Below, piece after piece: positions 20,729-30,497 of a DNA stretch of 60,452 bases; the first letter of the stretch is position 1; each line of letters starts with the position of its first letter. This DNA comes from Saprolegnia diclina VS20 (taxonomy: Eukaryota > Oomycota > Saprolegniomycetes > Saprolegniales > Saprolegniaceae), in the NCBI RefSeq assembly GCF_000281045.1, contig NW_008246189.1, positions 55,130-115,581 of the forward strand, given 5' to 3'. The notes beneath the pieces were generated by a model that worked only from the letters and a program-made list of their open reading frames with translations, made no database searches and was not told the DNA's origin. The translations under genes were made by a program, and so were the position numbers.

Positions 20729-22661
20729 CTAGGCTTTTGTGGCGACCACTGCCTTGTGCCACGTGATGCCAAAGCGAGCGCCGACGTCACAGCCGTCGTT
20801 GGATTGCAGCTCGCGNNNNNNNNNNNNNNNNNNNNNNNNNNNNNNNNNNNNNNNNNNNNNNNNNNNNNNNNNNNNNNNNNNNNNNNNNNNNNNNNNNNNN
20901 NNNNNNNNNNNNNNNGGTCCAAAAACGGCACGCGACCTTCGATCGAGTGCGCCATCTCGCTGCGGTCGCCCAAGTGGTTGCACAAGTAGTTGGGCAAGTG
21001 CACGCGCGGCTCTAGGCACAGCGCCGTGTGCAGCGGGTGCCACTCGTCCCGCGCCAGACGCCGCTCATCCGGCGACAGCGCGTGCACGTACGCGTCCATG
21101 GTCGATGGCACAATGGGAGGCAGAAACAGCGGCTTGGGGAGCCCGCAAATCGTCGACAAGAGTCGATGAATACTCACGTTCGCAAGGCGAGTTCGGCTTT
21201 TGACTTCGTCGTCGAACGACATAGGCACACAGCCGATCGCACTCCACATTTTCATGTCGGTTGCTTCAATCGCCGCCAAGCGAGCGACGCGGTCGGCGGT
21301 GGGCAGTGCAGGCGGCGTTGTCTCGTGCCGAAAGAAATCCGGGTAAAACATCGAGTAGCCAGCAAAATGCTCGTCCGCGCCTTCACCTAGTTCAAGGTTG
21401 AGGTTCTTAGTGGTGAAAAGAGAGGAAGGACCTGTGAGGACGACCTTGAAACCAGCGTCGCGCACGTAGCGCGAGAGGAGAAACTTGGCGGCGCCGTTGA
21501 AATCGTTGAGCGGTGCTTCCCAGTGCCACACGGCGTCGGCAAAGGCCGCGGTCAAGTCGGCTTGCGTGATCTTGAGCACGTGGTGACGCGTGCGCGCGTG
21601 CGACGCGGTGCGGGCGGCCACGTCGCCTTCGTCATAGCCGACGCCGTCGTACTCCTACACCATTTTTTACACTAAAGTGATTCATGCATTCCGTGTACGC
21701 GGTCGGTGAACGAAATGGTAAACGCGTCTAGTTGCGCATCCGGATCGGTTTGACGCAAAATGTCGAGTGCGATACCGAGCACCGACGACGAGTCGATGCC
21801 GCCACTAGATCGATCGCCCACATTAGTCGTTTAGTACATTGTGCCATGGTCCGAGAGACTGCTGTACCTGAGGTACACGGCCACGGGTACGTCGCTGCGG
21901 AGACGCGTGCGCACCGCGTCGTAGAGCCGGTCGCGCACGCCAGCAACCATCTCGTCGAGCGAGCGCGGATCGACTTGGCGCTTGTGCGGAAACGTCGGAC
22001 GAAAGTAGCACTCGAGACGCTTCGACCCCGAGGCCGACACCACCAGCGAGTGCGCAGGCGGCAGCTTGTTGACACCAAGAAAGAGCGTGCGTTGGTCGGA
22101 GAAGTACCCGCTGCTCGCAATCGCATGCACATCCCACTGCGGCGACCATCCGAGCGCTAGAAATGCTTTGGCCTCGCTTGCGACAAGGAAGCGGTTGCCT
22201 ACTTGGGTGTAGAAGAGCGGCTTGATGCCGTACCGGTCGCGGCCACAGAATAGCTGCTGGCGCGCGCCGTCCCAGAGCACAAAGGCAAACTCGCCGACAA
22301 GGTGCTCAAGCGCGTCGACGCCGTGCTCGCGGTAGAGATGCACAAGGATCTCCGAGTCGCTCTGCGTCGCAAAGGCGTGTCCGTCACAAATCAAGGCCGC
22401 GCGGATCGCCTCGAACTCGTAAAACTCGCCGTTGACGACCGCGTGGACGTCGTCCGGCGCGTGCAGCGGCTGCGCGCCGTGGGCCACGTCCATGATCGAG
22501 AGCCGCGTGTGGCCCAGCCCGACGGTGTTCGCGTCGGTCCACGTCCCACGGCCGTCGGGACCGCGGTGGTGCAGCAGGCCCAAGGCCGCGTCGAGGTCGG
22601 GCGGCGGCAGCACAACAGGCGAGGGACCCGGCAGCTCCAAGTGGGCGACGATACCGCACAT
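20729..22661 (-). CDS. Asparagine synthetase (glutamine-hydrolysing, AsnB type), interrupted by assembly gap
   Basis: Exons 22661-21868, 21804-21699, 21654-21432 and 21386 onward, with introns of 63, 44 and 45 nt. The protein starts MCGIVAHL, so Cys2 is the N-terminal glutaminase nucleophile. HRGPDGRGTW, RLSIMD, NGEFYEF and DSEILVHLY follow. The synthetase domain has the PPi loop LSGGIDSSS, created by joining exons 1 and 2, and LTGEGADEHFAGY, created by removing the 45-nt stopless intron 21431-21387. IEGRVPFLD precedes 100 N (20816-20915), so part of the C-terminal domain is unsequenced. After the gap GARFGITWHKAVVATKA ends at TAG 20729-20731. Reaction: aspartate + glutamine + ATP to asparagine, cytosolic. 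Exon structure across the gap cannot be resolved. Confidence 0.9.
20816..20915. other. Assembly gap (100 N)
   Basis: Exactly 100 undetermined bases, the conventional size for a gap of unknown length. It lies inside the C-terminal part of the asparagine synthetase gene. Confidence 1.
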
Positions 22662-23539
22662 GCCAAATTCGAATATGAAATCGGTCAAGATATCCTGCGA
22701 ACCAGAATCCTGGAGCCGGCAGCAACGTCTGGCCCCACTTTGGGGCATACGCCGTCTGTCTAAAGGGCAAACTGCCTGTCCGCCAAGCGTACGAAAAGTG
22801 CAGTGCATACATAGCGCCGTAGATTAGAAAAGTCGGGTTCTGCTCGTCGACGCGAGGACACCGGTACCGCCTCAAGAAAGCTGGCCGCTCAAGTCGACGA
22901 GCTCATATTGTGGGCGATGCAGACAGCGACGGCTTCAATGGCCAGCGCGGTTGTGGGCGATAGCCATGCTAGCTCAGCAACCAACGGTCCCGTCCTGTGC
23001 ACTCATCAAAAACTGTGGTGCACAAGGGTGCCTGCAGCCCGAATACCTGCGAAATCGAATCTAGAAAGCCTCCCAAAATACATATTTTAAACGTTGTGTC
23101 GACTGGGTTGTCCGTGGCGATGGCTCGTCGGTGGCTTGTCAACATAAAGATTAACGATGTGCGATCGTGGAGATGTAGGCGCCCGCACCGTAGCCTTCGG
23201 CCGAGCGAGGCGTCGCGCTGCATCTACTCTTGCGTCCGAGGTCATTCGCATGTACACCAACCACAGGCGCACGACCGCCTCTGGCGTCTCTGAGCTCAAA
23301 GCAACCGTTTAGAGTCGTTGTGCTCACGAAATGCAAGTGCAATATGACACGATACGCTCGCGCCTTCTCACGTTGCCACGTGTCCTGGTCAGCCGCTTGA
23401 GGACATTTGATTGACGCATCCAAAAATCATGCGCGTGGATTGGCTGGCAACCAAAACTGCCAGATTCGATAAAATGCACTTCCTGATACGCCCACGACCC
23501 GATCAAAAGTGCACGCAAGCGCAAAAGCGCGCACTCAGA
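22662..23539. other. Divergent intergenic region
   Basis: Lies between the starts of asparagine synthetase (-) and the F-box/LRR-like gene (+). No conserved ORF or RNA gene recognised. It holds both promoters. Confidence 0.5.
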
Positions 23540-25096
23540 ATGTCGACCCAGGTCGCTCAGGTCGCCAAGGTCGCCAAATCGTCGCAACCCATGGACACGG
23601 TCATGACCGTGGAAGCTGTCGTGATCAACATTGCGCAGTTCATACACGATGTCGCCGGCGTCCTCACGTTGCTCGAGGCCGTGCCGTTGACGCCGTTGCT
23701 GTCGTCGCTCCAGCGGCTGATGGAGCGTCTGGAGATGCGCACCGAGGCTCCGAGTTGCTGGCCGCACCTCTCAGTGTTGGGGCTCAAGCACAAAGACCGT
23801 GCCGCCGCACTGGCTGCGATGCCGGCCATCGCCTCGGTCCGTGCCGAAGACGTCTTTTTCCGAAATTTTGAGCGCTGCGATGTCCCCTGCAGCGCCGCCT
23901 TTCTGGACTTTCTTTGTGCGACCGCCGACAAATGGCCGGCCAAGCTATCGCGCGTCGGCCTTTCGATGCCAACGAGCGACGACAACGTGGCGCGCGTCTG
24001 TCGAGCGCTACGCCGGTGCGACCATCTCGGCAGCATTCAAGTCAACGCTGTCGACCAGTGCCACACGTCCGTGCTGGAGGCGGCGCATCACATCCGTTGT
24101 CTTGAATGGGTGTACGACGGCTACTCGAGTGTCGTTGCACGAGCGCTGATGTGGTCGGCGGCCATTACGGCCTGGCTGATCGCGGGTCCAACGACCCACA
24201 TCGGATTCCACCGGCTTGACTTCACCTCGTACAGCTCGGCTGGCCCGCTGTGGTCTCTCCATGACGACGACCTCGCGTTTGCAAAGGCGCTCGCAACCGT
24301 GCCGAGTCTTACGCTGCAAGGTGCCGATAGCATCGCCGACATGCTTGTGGGGCTGCACACTCCGCTCCATGCTCTGACGCAACTGAGCATCAACGCCGAA
24401 GATGTCGCCCGCGTAGAAGGCCTTTTCGGTCTCGTCGACTTGGCCAAGATCACGCACCTCGATATCACACTGCGTGGACGTCAGCAGGACCTCCTCAGTT
24501 GTTTTGGCGCGGCGCTGCCCCAGCTAACGTCGCTGCAAGAGCTCAGGCTAGACGGGATGGCTCTGGCAGAGGCAACGACAACGAGTCTCCGTGTCGTGTG
24601 CATCGACAATGTCGAGTGCTCGGAGCTTGTGGCGCGTCGCCTTCTCCAGTGGATCTCGTCCTCGCCGTGCCTCAACGAAGTGTCGTGGTACGGCCTCGAA
24701 TACGCCGACATCCTCTACACGGAGCTCGCAACGAACTTGCGCTCATGGATCGACGTCGGCGTGCACCGCGTGGGGCTGACAAGGGCGGGTCTTGACGATG
24801 CCGGCGCGACAGAAATGGCGCAGGTCCTGCGCGACACGCATCACGCGTCCGGCCTGATGCTGGACTTCCGATTCAACGACTTTTTGGACGTCGACGGCGC
24901 ACGGGAGCTCATTAACGCGCTCGGAACCTGCTCAAACGTCACGCTTGCTCTTGACCTCTCGGATACGACGCCTGTCGAGACATTCGCAGAGTTGTTCGCC
25001 TCGCACAATCTGACATGGCGCATCAAGTACGATGAGCAGAATATGTGCGACTTTCTCAGCGTGTCCAGCCAAACGACCCAAAGGCGCGCGACGTAG
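23540..25096 (+). CDS. F-box/leucine-rich-repeat-like protein of oomycete type
   Basis: Single exon, 518 residues from the ATG at 23540; an in-frame ATG at 23411 would add 43 residues that look unstructured. An N-terminal helical segment (VVINIAQFIHDVAGVLTLLEAVPLTPLLSSL) has the look of the F-box-like module seen at the start of large saprolegnialean LRR families. The rest consists of irregular leucine-rich units (LQELRLDGMALAEA, ITHLDITLRG, VHRVGLTRAGLDDAGATEMAQVL). The later part resembles ribonuclease-inhibitor-type repeats. If the F-box reading is right it would be an SCF substrate adaptor. Membership in a specific subfamily cannot be given. Confidence 0.65.
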   Translation: MSTQVAQVAKVAKSSQPMDTVMTVEAVVINIAQFIHDVAGVLTLLEAVPLTPLLSSLQRLMERLEMRTEAPSCWPHLSVLGLKHKDRAAALAAMPAIASVRAEDVFFRNFERCDVPCSAAFLDFLCATADKWPAKLSRVGLSMPTSDDNVARVCRALRRCDHLGSIQVNAVDQCHTSVLEAAHHIRCLEWVYDGYSSVVARALMWSAAITAWLIAGPTTHIGFHRLDFTSYSSAGPLWSLHDDDLAFAKALATVPSLTLQGADSIADMLVGLHTPLHALTQLSINAEDVARVEGLFGLVDLAKITHLDITLRGRQQDLLSCFGAALPQLTSLQELRLDGMALAEATTTSLRVVCIDNVECSELVARRLLQWISSSPCLNEVSWYGLEYADILYTELATNLRSWIDVGVHRVGLTRAGLDDAGATEMAQVLRDTHHASGLMLDFRFNDFLDVDGARELINALGTCSNVTLALDLSDTTPVETFAELFASHNLTWRIKYDEQNMCDFLSVSSQTTQRRAT

Positions 25097-25473
25097 CTTG
25101 CATCTGCGCTTCGATTATAGACGAATTTTGTTGCCGACCAAGTTAATGCGAGTAGTTGCTCGTCGCTTGAAGTCGTTACAGCCTACTAGGAAGGCGGCGC
25201 GAAATGTCATGGTCTGGTCAACGCTTGCTGCTTTTCCATTCCACACTCACGAGGACGGTGAACGTGGTGCATGGTCTCATCCCCGAAGACGCTCGGCGCC
25301 TACGAAAACCCTAGCCATAAGACTTGAATCATAAGACTTGAATCGGTGCCAGACTAGTATTCAATGAGTCATTTGAAACTAAATACTCTTGTCCGACTTT
25401 TTCATCTGTGTAGTAGTTCCTACACGACAAAGGGTGTGGTCTAGCCTGCGTCGATGGCCATTTCTTGAATAGG
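25097..25473. other. Convergent intergenic region
   Basis: Between the F-box/LRR-like gene and the RNA-repair gene. Includes a short direct repeat of AAGACTTGAATC near 25320. No gene seen. Confidence 0.5.
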
Positions 25474-28400
25474 CTACGTTGATCCAGGAGCCGGAATCGA
25501 ACCGCAGACCACCTGCACGCGAATCGCACCGTGCGACTCGGTCGCGATGGCGGTCGCAAACGTCTCCATCTGCGTCTGGGTCGCCATAACATCGCCCAAG
25601 ATGCCAAAGCACAGCGTCGGCGCCATGGACGGCATCGGGTCGAGCTCAACGCCGTTTTTGGTCAAGTCTCGGAGCCACTTGGCCAACTTCCACTTGAGTT
25701 GCTGCGAGAGAGTCCACTTTGTCTCGGTCATCGACGGCGTAAGCGTCACAACCAGCGACAATGTCTCATGGACGCTTGGGTCGCGTCGCTGCACGAGGCG
25801 ACTGAGCGTGCCGGACGACGGAAATGACGCGTCGGCTGTCACCGCCTTGGCATGCAAGAACGCCTGCTGCGCGACGCGCACCAAGTGCGGTGCCACAAAC
25901 ACGTGAGCCAAGATGTCGTCTTCCCATTGAACGGCCGAGAGGGACGCGGCGTAAGCAAAGAAGCCCGCGACCACGTCCTTGAGCGGCATCGAACGCGGCA
26001 GTGACGCCACGTACGTGGCCACGAGGTGCGTGAGCTTGAAGCTCGGGAGTCCATTCACATGCGTGCCGTGGAGGCACTGCGCCTTGAGGAGCAAGAGCAC
26101 CACGTCGACGACGCGCGCAAACGTGTCGAGCGAGATGGGACTGGACGCCACGAGCGCCGTGATGGTCGCGAGGTGCTGCAGTCCAAGGAGCGCGCGGTCG
26201 TTGGGGTCTGTCGAGAGCGCGCTCACCGGTTCATCGCGACGGGCCGCAAACACGCGCGCTTCCACAAACACAACATCGAGCTCGACCGGCGGCGCATATG
26301 GGTCCAGCCAGCGCACCTTGAGCAGCGGACAGCGGGCACTCCCCGACTCGTACACATCGGTTATACCCGCATCACGCAAGAGCTTTGCGACGCGAATCAC
26401 TGCCTGGCGCGGCGACTCGTGGACGACGAGGCAGACGTCAATGTCGCCTTTGCGTCCGAGCGCGTGCGAGCCAAACGGCAGAGCGTGGAGAGCGCCCGAG
26501 AGCCGCTGGAGCTCGGACAAAACGTGCTGCGTGTGCGTGACGTGGGCAGGTGACGGAATGCACCCGAGGTTCTTGAGAAACTGCAGCACCGAGAGCGAGT
26601 TGGCGGGCGGAAGCAGACGCTTGGCGTCAACGATACGAATGTCGAGCGACGGCCGATGAACGCTAAAGACAGCGGCCCACGTCGTGAGCGCCGACAGAAT
26701 CGCGTCGTCGTCCTCGTACACGACAAGGTGCGTCACGTGCGACGGCGCGACGAGGTTGGCGATGACACTGATCTTGTACGCTGCGTTCTCGGCGGCCCGG
26801 AGCGCGACGACATCGCCATGAAGGACCTGGTGCTGCGCGAGCGGCTTGAAAAAGGCGGCGTCCGGCGTGACACCAAACGTGTCGAGCACCCGGAGCACGG
26901 CGTCCCGCAGCGGCTCGAGGCGCGCCGTGAGCAAGACACCGGTCGACGTCGTTGCACCGAGCACGTCCTTCATGAGCGAGAGCGCGGGCAGCGGCAACAG
27001 CTTCTGCCGCGGGTGCAAGCTCATGGGCGACTTGTACCAATCCGGTCCGATCGACGCAACCTCGGACGGCGTCAAGACCGACTCGCCGTGATGGCGCACC
27101 GGAGCGCGCACAAGCGTCAAATCAAAATCAAACACGTGCACCGACGTGACGTCCGGTGACTTGAGCGCATACGTCGACGCCGCGTTTGTGGCCACCGGTG
27201 CGAGGGCGTCCGCGCAGGTCGCAAATGTCGTCAGCGAGGACGACCCGACGCGGAGGCCCACGGCACCGGACAGGGCAAGCGGCGCCTGCCACTTGTTGAC
27301 GGCCATCGACGCGAAAAGGCGCGCGCTGTTCTTGGCGGCGCCATGCGGCGCAATCGAGATCGTAATGTGCGGGTGCGGGCCGTTGGTCCACGCGCCGACG
27401 TCCGGACACTGGACGCGCACGGCTTGCGTCTCGGCATCACACACGTCACCCGTCACGAGCAGCTTGACAGTCGTTCCGAGGTGCAGCGACGAGAGGACGT
27501 CGGCGCTCGGGGCATACGCGACCGTCACGTGGTCGCAGAGTACCTTGGCGTGCACCGGCGCCACTGCACTCAGAAGCCGCTGTTGCGACGGCTTGTCCAG
27601 GAAAATGGCCGCATACGCCACGTCAGCAGGCGCGGTCACCACAGGCAAATGCGTCGCTGTCGAGGACACATAGGCAAGCTTCTTGGTGAAGACATGGGAC
27701 GCTGTGTACGGCTCGGGCCCACCCCCGTACTTTTCAAGCGGCACGGCGTGGCAGGACCGGCGCACGGCCGCTGCGACGTCAGGCGCCTCAATCTCCAGCA
27801 CATGCACGCGGTAGCTGCTCGACGCCGACAGGTCGACGTACGCTTGCACGTGGCGCGCCTGGAGATTCGTGTTGTCGACAATGATAACATCCACAGCTGC
27901 TGCGATCGCGTCTTCGAACGCTCTCTGGCAAGACGCATGGGCCTCGGCGAGCCGGGCCTTGTCATACGCATATCTGCCGTTGGCTAGCAAAAATAATGCG
28001 TCGGCGCTGCAGACGCGGTGTGAGAGACCCGCGCTGTCGGCGAACGACTGCAAATGGCGCGCGACCGAGCTCTTGCCGGCGCCTGGCACGCCCCGCAACA
28101 CATAAATGTGGTTCTTCTCAGCGGCAACGTCCCACGGCGCCGTGAGCGTCGGCGCAACATTGGCAATGGGCGGCACAATCTGTTGATAGAAACCGTCGGG
28201 CGCCACGTGACCGTTGTTGCCCATGGCGCAGAGATGCATGCCAGCGATCGCCTGCGACCCAAGCTCGTGCGAAGCGTAGGCTGCGTACGACCGCGCATCG
28301 ATCGTCGCCACCGTGCGACTGAGGTCCCGCGAGAGCTTGCACAGCGTCACGTGCGGCTGGTACACGTCGTGGTTACCGACGAGCGAGATGCCGGCGGCCG

Positions 28401-29640
28401 CGAACCGCGCTTTTAGCGTCGCCACGAGCGTCAGCAGTCCGTCGTGCGGCGCTACCTTGGCGTAGACGACGCGGTTGCCAAAAGCGCTGACGCCGTCGAA
28501 TGTGACATTCGATGTGCACAGAGTGTGCAGTAACCCCTGGCATTCGGCCAACACGCGCTTGGCGACGTCAATCTCGTCGAGGGTCTTGAGGCGCATCAGC
28601 AGCAGCGTGCAGTGAAACCGCGCTGGTGCGAGCGCCGACGGTGCCAGTCGCGGGTCGCCGCGAAGAATCGCAGCTTGCGCGTGCTTGCAAGCGTCGACGA
28701 CGCTAGAGTCCGTGATGCGAAAGCACAAGAAGGCGTTCGGGCGGTCCGTGTTGGCATGGAACGTAACATTGGCCGACGTCACGGCGGCAACGGCAGACGA
28801 CGGTGCAGGGGCGGCCGTTGACGGTGAGAACACAATCATGTCGTGACCAGACGAGCCAAAGACGCGGTCGAGTCGCACGCGCTTGTCCCAAATGATCTCG
28901 TCGCGCCATTTAAAGTACTGGATTCGGTGCTGCGGGATCGCCGTCTCGTTCTGCGACAAGGTCGCAATGTCGGCCCAGTTGAACGCCGCAAAGTTGCGCT
29001 CGACCGTACCAACAAACCGATCGAGGTACCCGACAATGACCTCGGCTTGCGTAATGCTGTCGTCCCACATGATGCGATGGATGACGTCGGTCGCGGTGCG
29101 CATCGACTTCTTCTCTGCTTTCGGCGACATTGCTGCAGGTGCCTTCTTCTTGGTCTTGTCGGGCGCGGGCGGCTTGCTACTGTTACTGGACGACCGGCGC
29201 GAGAGGGCTGGTGGTGGTGGCTTGTTCTCCTTGGCAGCGTCACGCTGGGCGCGAAGCAAGGCGACACCAGCGTCGACCATCTCAAAGAGACACACTTGGC
29301 CGTGGGCGACCGCGGCTGTGCCCGCCGCCTCCATGGCCGCGATGACCTCGGGAATACGGGCCAGCGTAGCGTACTTGTCGTGCAGGTGCGAAATTGAGAT
29401 GTGCGGGCACGTCTTGTCGATCGGGTAGGTCGGAGAGCGGGCAAACGTAAATGTGCCAACCGAAGGGAGGGCGAGCGTCACGATCCCGTCGTCGGAGGTT
29501 GTCGCGGGGGCGTCAAAGATCGCTTCAAGCGCTTCAACTTCGTCTTGCTGGATCGTCGAGTAGTCCATAGTCTCGTCAGTAGTCGTAGCTGGTAAATTAG
29601 TTTCTGGCATTTGGAGTTGAGTCCTTTGGGTTGTTTGCAT
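25474..29640 (-). CDS. Swiss-Army-Knife RNA-repair multidomain protein (RWD-MJ1316-2H-kinase-2H-HAD-nucleotidyltransferase)
   Basis: One uninterrupted exon of 1388 residues (Met25 at 29568 may be the true start). Modules by motif: RWD about 25-130 (DEVEALEAIF); Lys/Pro-rich linker; MJ1316/DUF504 RNA-end domain about 183-265 (VIHRIMWDDS, GYLDRFVG, IPQHRIQYFK, RLDRVFGS); first 2H phosphoesterase about 291-440 with H343-C-T-L and H430-V-T-L. Then a P-loop polynucleotide-kinase-like domain from about 510 (RGVPGAGKSS, K523; DNTN 589-592); a second 2H-like domain about 670-770 with H704-V-T-V and H758-I-T-I; a HAD domain with D838-F-D840 (VHVFDFDLTL); and a nucleotidyltransferase with GSHALG and D1066-I-D1068 plus a third acid near D1122, followed by a helical tail. 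Expected role: sensing and healing cleaved RNA ends (kinase, cyclic phosphodiesterase, phosphatase, end addition). All listed active-site residues are present. No separate ligase domain is visible. Confidence 0.9.
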   Translation of the reverse strand: MQTTQRTQLQMPETNLPATTTDETMDYSTIQQDEVEALEAIFDAPATTSDDGIVTLALPSVGTFTFARSPTYPIDKTCPHISISHLHDKYATLARIPEVIAAMEAAGTAAVAHGQVCLFEMVDAGVALLRAQRDAAKENKPPPPALSRRSSSNSSKPPAPDKTKKKAPAAMSPKAEKKSMRTATDVIHRIMWDDSITQAEVIVGYLDRFVGTVERNFAAFNWADIATLSQNETAIPQHRIQYFKWRDEIIWDKRVRLDRVFGSSGHDMIVFSPSTAAPAPSSAVAAVTSANVTFHANTDRPNAFLCFRITDSSVVDACKHAQAAILRGDPRLAPSALAPARFHCTLLLMRLKTLDEIDVAKRVLAECQGLLHTLCTSNVTFDGVSAFGNRVVYAKVAPHDGLLTLVATLKARFAAAGISLVGNHDVYQPHVTLCKLSRDLSRTVATIDARSYAAYASHELGSQAIAGMHLCAMGNNGHVAPDGFYQQIVPPIANVAPTLTAPWDVAAEKNHIYVLRGVPGAGKSSVARHLQSFADSAGLSHRVCSADALFLLANGRYAYDKARLAEAHASCQRAFEDAIAAAVDVIIVDNTNLQARHVQAYVDLSASSSYRVHVLEIEAPDVAAAVRRSCHAVPLEKYGGGPEPYTASHVFTKKLAYVSSTATHLPVVTAPADVAYAAIFLDKPSQQRLLSAVAPVHAKVLCDHVTVAYAPSADVLSSLHLGTTVKLLVTGDVCDAETQAVRVQCPDVGAWTNGPHPHITISIAPHGAAKNSARLFASMAVNKWQAPLALSGAVGLRVGSSSLTTFATCADALAPVATNAASTYALKSPDVTSVHVFDFDLTLVRAPVRHHGESVLTPSEVASIGPDWYKSPMSLHPRQKLLPLPALSLMKDVLGATTSTGVLLTARLEPLRDAVLRVLDTFGVTPDAAFFKPLAQHQVLHGDVVALRAAENAAYKISVIANLVAPSHVTHLVVYEDDDAILSALTTWAAVFSVHRPSLDIRIVDAKRLLPPANSLSVLQFLKNLGCIPSPAHVTHTQHVLSELQRLSGALHALPFGSHALGRKGDIDVCLVVHESPRQAVIRVAKLLRDAGITDVYESGSARCPLLKVRWLDPYAPPVELDVVFVEARVFAARRDEPVSALSTDPNDRALLGLQHLATITALVASSPISLDTFARVVDVVLLLLKAQCLHGTHVNGLPSFKLTHLVATYVASLPRSMPLKDVVAGFFAYAASLSAVQWEDDILAHVFVAPHLVRVAQQAFLHAKAVTADASFPSSGTLSRLVQRRDPSVHETLSLVVTLTPSMTETKWTLSQQLKWKLAKWLRDLTKNGVELDPMPSMAPTLCFGILGDVMATQTQMETFATAIATESHGAIRVQVVCGSIPAPGST

Positions 29641-30497
29641 TTGGGCGAGTGTGAGTGATGGTCAACCCAACCGGACATCCAATGGCGGCGTAGCAAAGAC
29701 CATCACTTGGAATATCTGGCAGGAAAAAGCGAGCACAATACGATAAGCAATCCAGGGCTCGTAGCGTCGCTGGTTGTGGTGCCGGTTGATTTTTTCATTT
29801 GTTCATTGGTTGTCGTGCGGATTGTGACCACAGTCCCAGCGTGAAAGCGTAAGGTTGTCAAAGGCAGCAGAGTATCCGGATACCCCGGATTCCGATTGAT
29901 AAGCCGATGGTCCCACATCGTGGCGGTGCGGCGATCTAGTCTCTCCACCTTCAAGCGAAAAGCACTCATACGAGGCTGCGATCTGTCATGTCGCTCAATT
30001 CTCGCCCAGCATCGCTCCTTCGTCCTATGTCCACCACTCACCGCTTTTGGAACTTGGCGGATTCGTCGTCGCGGCCGACAGCGGCGAAGTACTAGTAGAG
30101 CTTCATATCAAAGACGCTGTCACGACACTAAGAACACAGTCTCGTGCGCCGTGACCTCTCAACCAGCGGATTTGGAAGAGCGCAGCAATATTGACAGTCG
30201 CCACCAAGCTTGCTCCAACGATTGCGCTGCCTCAGCTACGTGGGCGTCGACGCGACAAGCTGCTGCGGCTTTTTTGCACCCGCGCCGCGTTACTGCGTCG
30301 CACACTGTGCGCCCGTTGCAGTCGCAGAATTCTCAGCGCACGTTGAAGGTGGTCCATTTGGCTCGCTCTTGTTGGCGCCATTTTGGCGACTTGGCGACTT
30401 GGTGCTGTCTTCTTACCCAAGATGCCAGGTGTAATAAACACGTCCATTTTGTCAAGATCTGGCGGTATCCGGTCGGCGTATTCGGATCGCTTTCGCC
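29641..30497. promoter_or_regulatory. Divergent intergenic region between RNA-repair and TPR genes
   Basis: About 850 bases without a supportable gene. It must hold both promoters. No repeat or RNA gene recognised. Confidence 0.45.
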
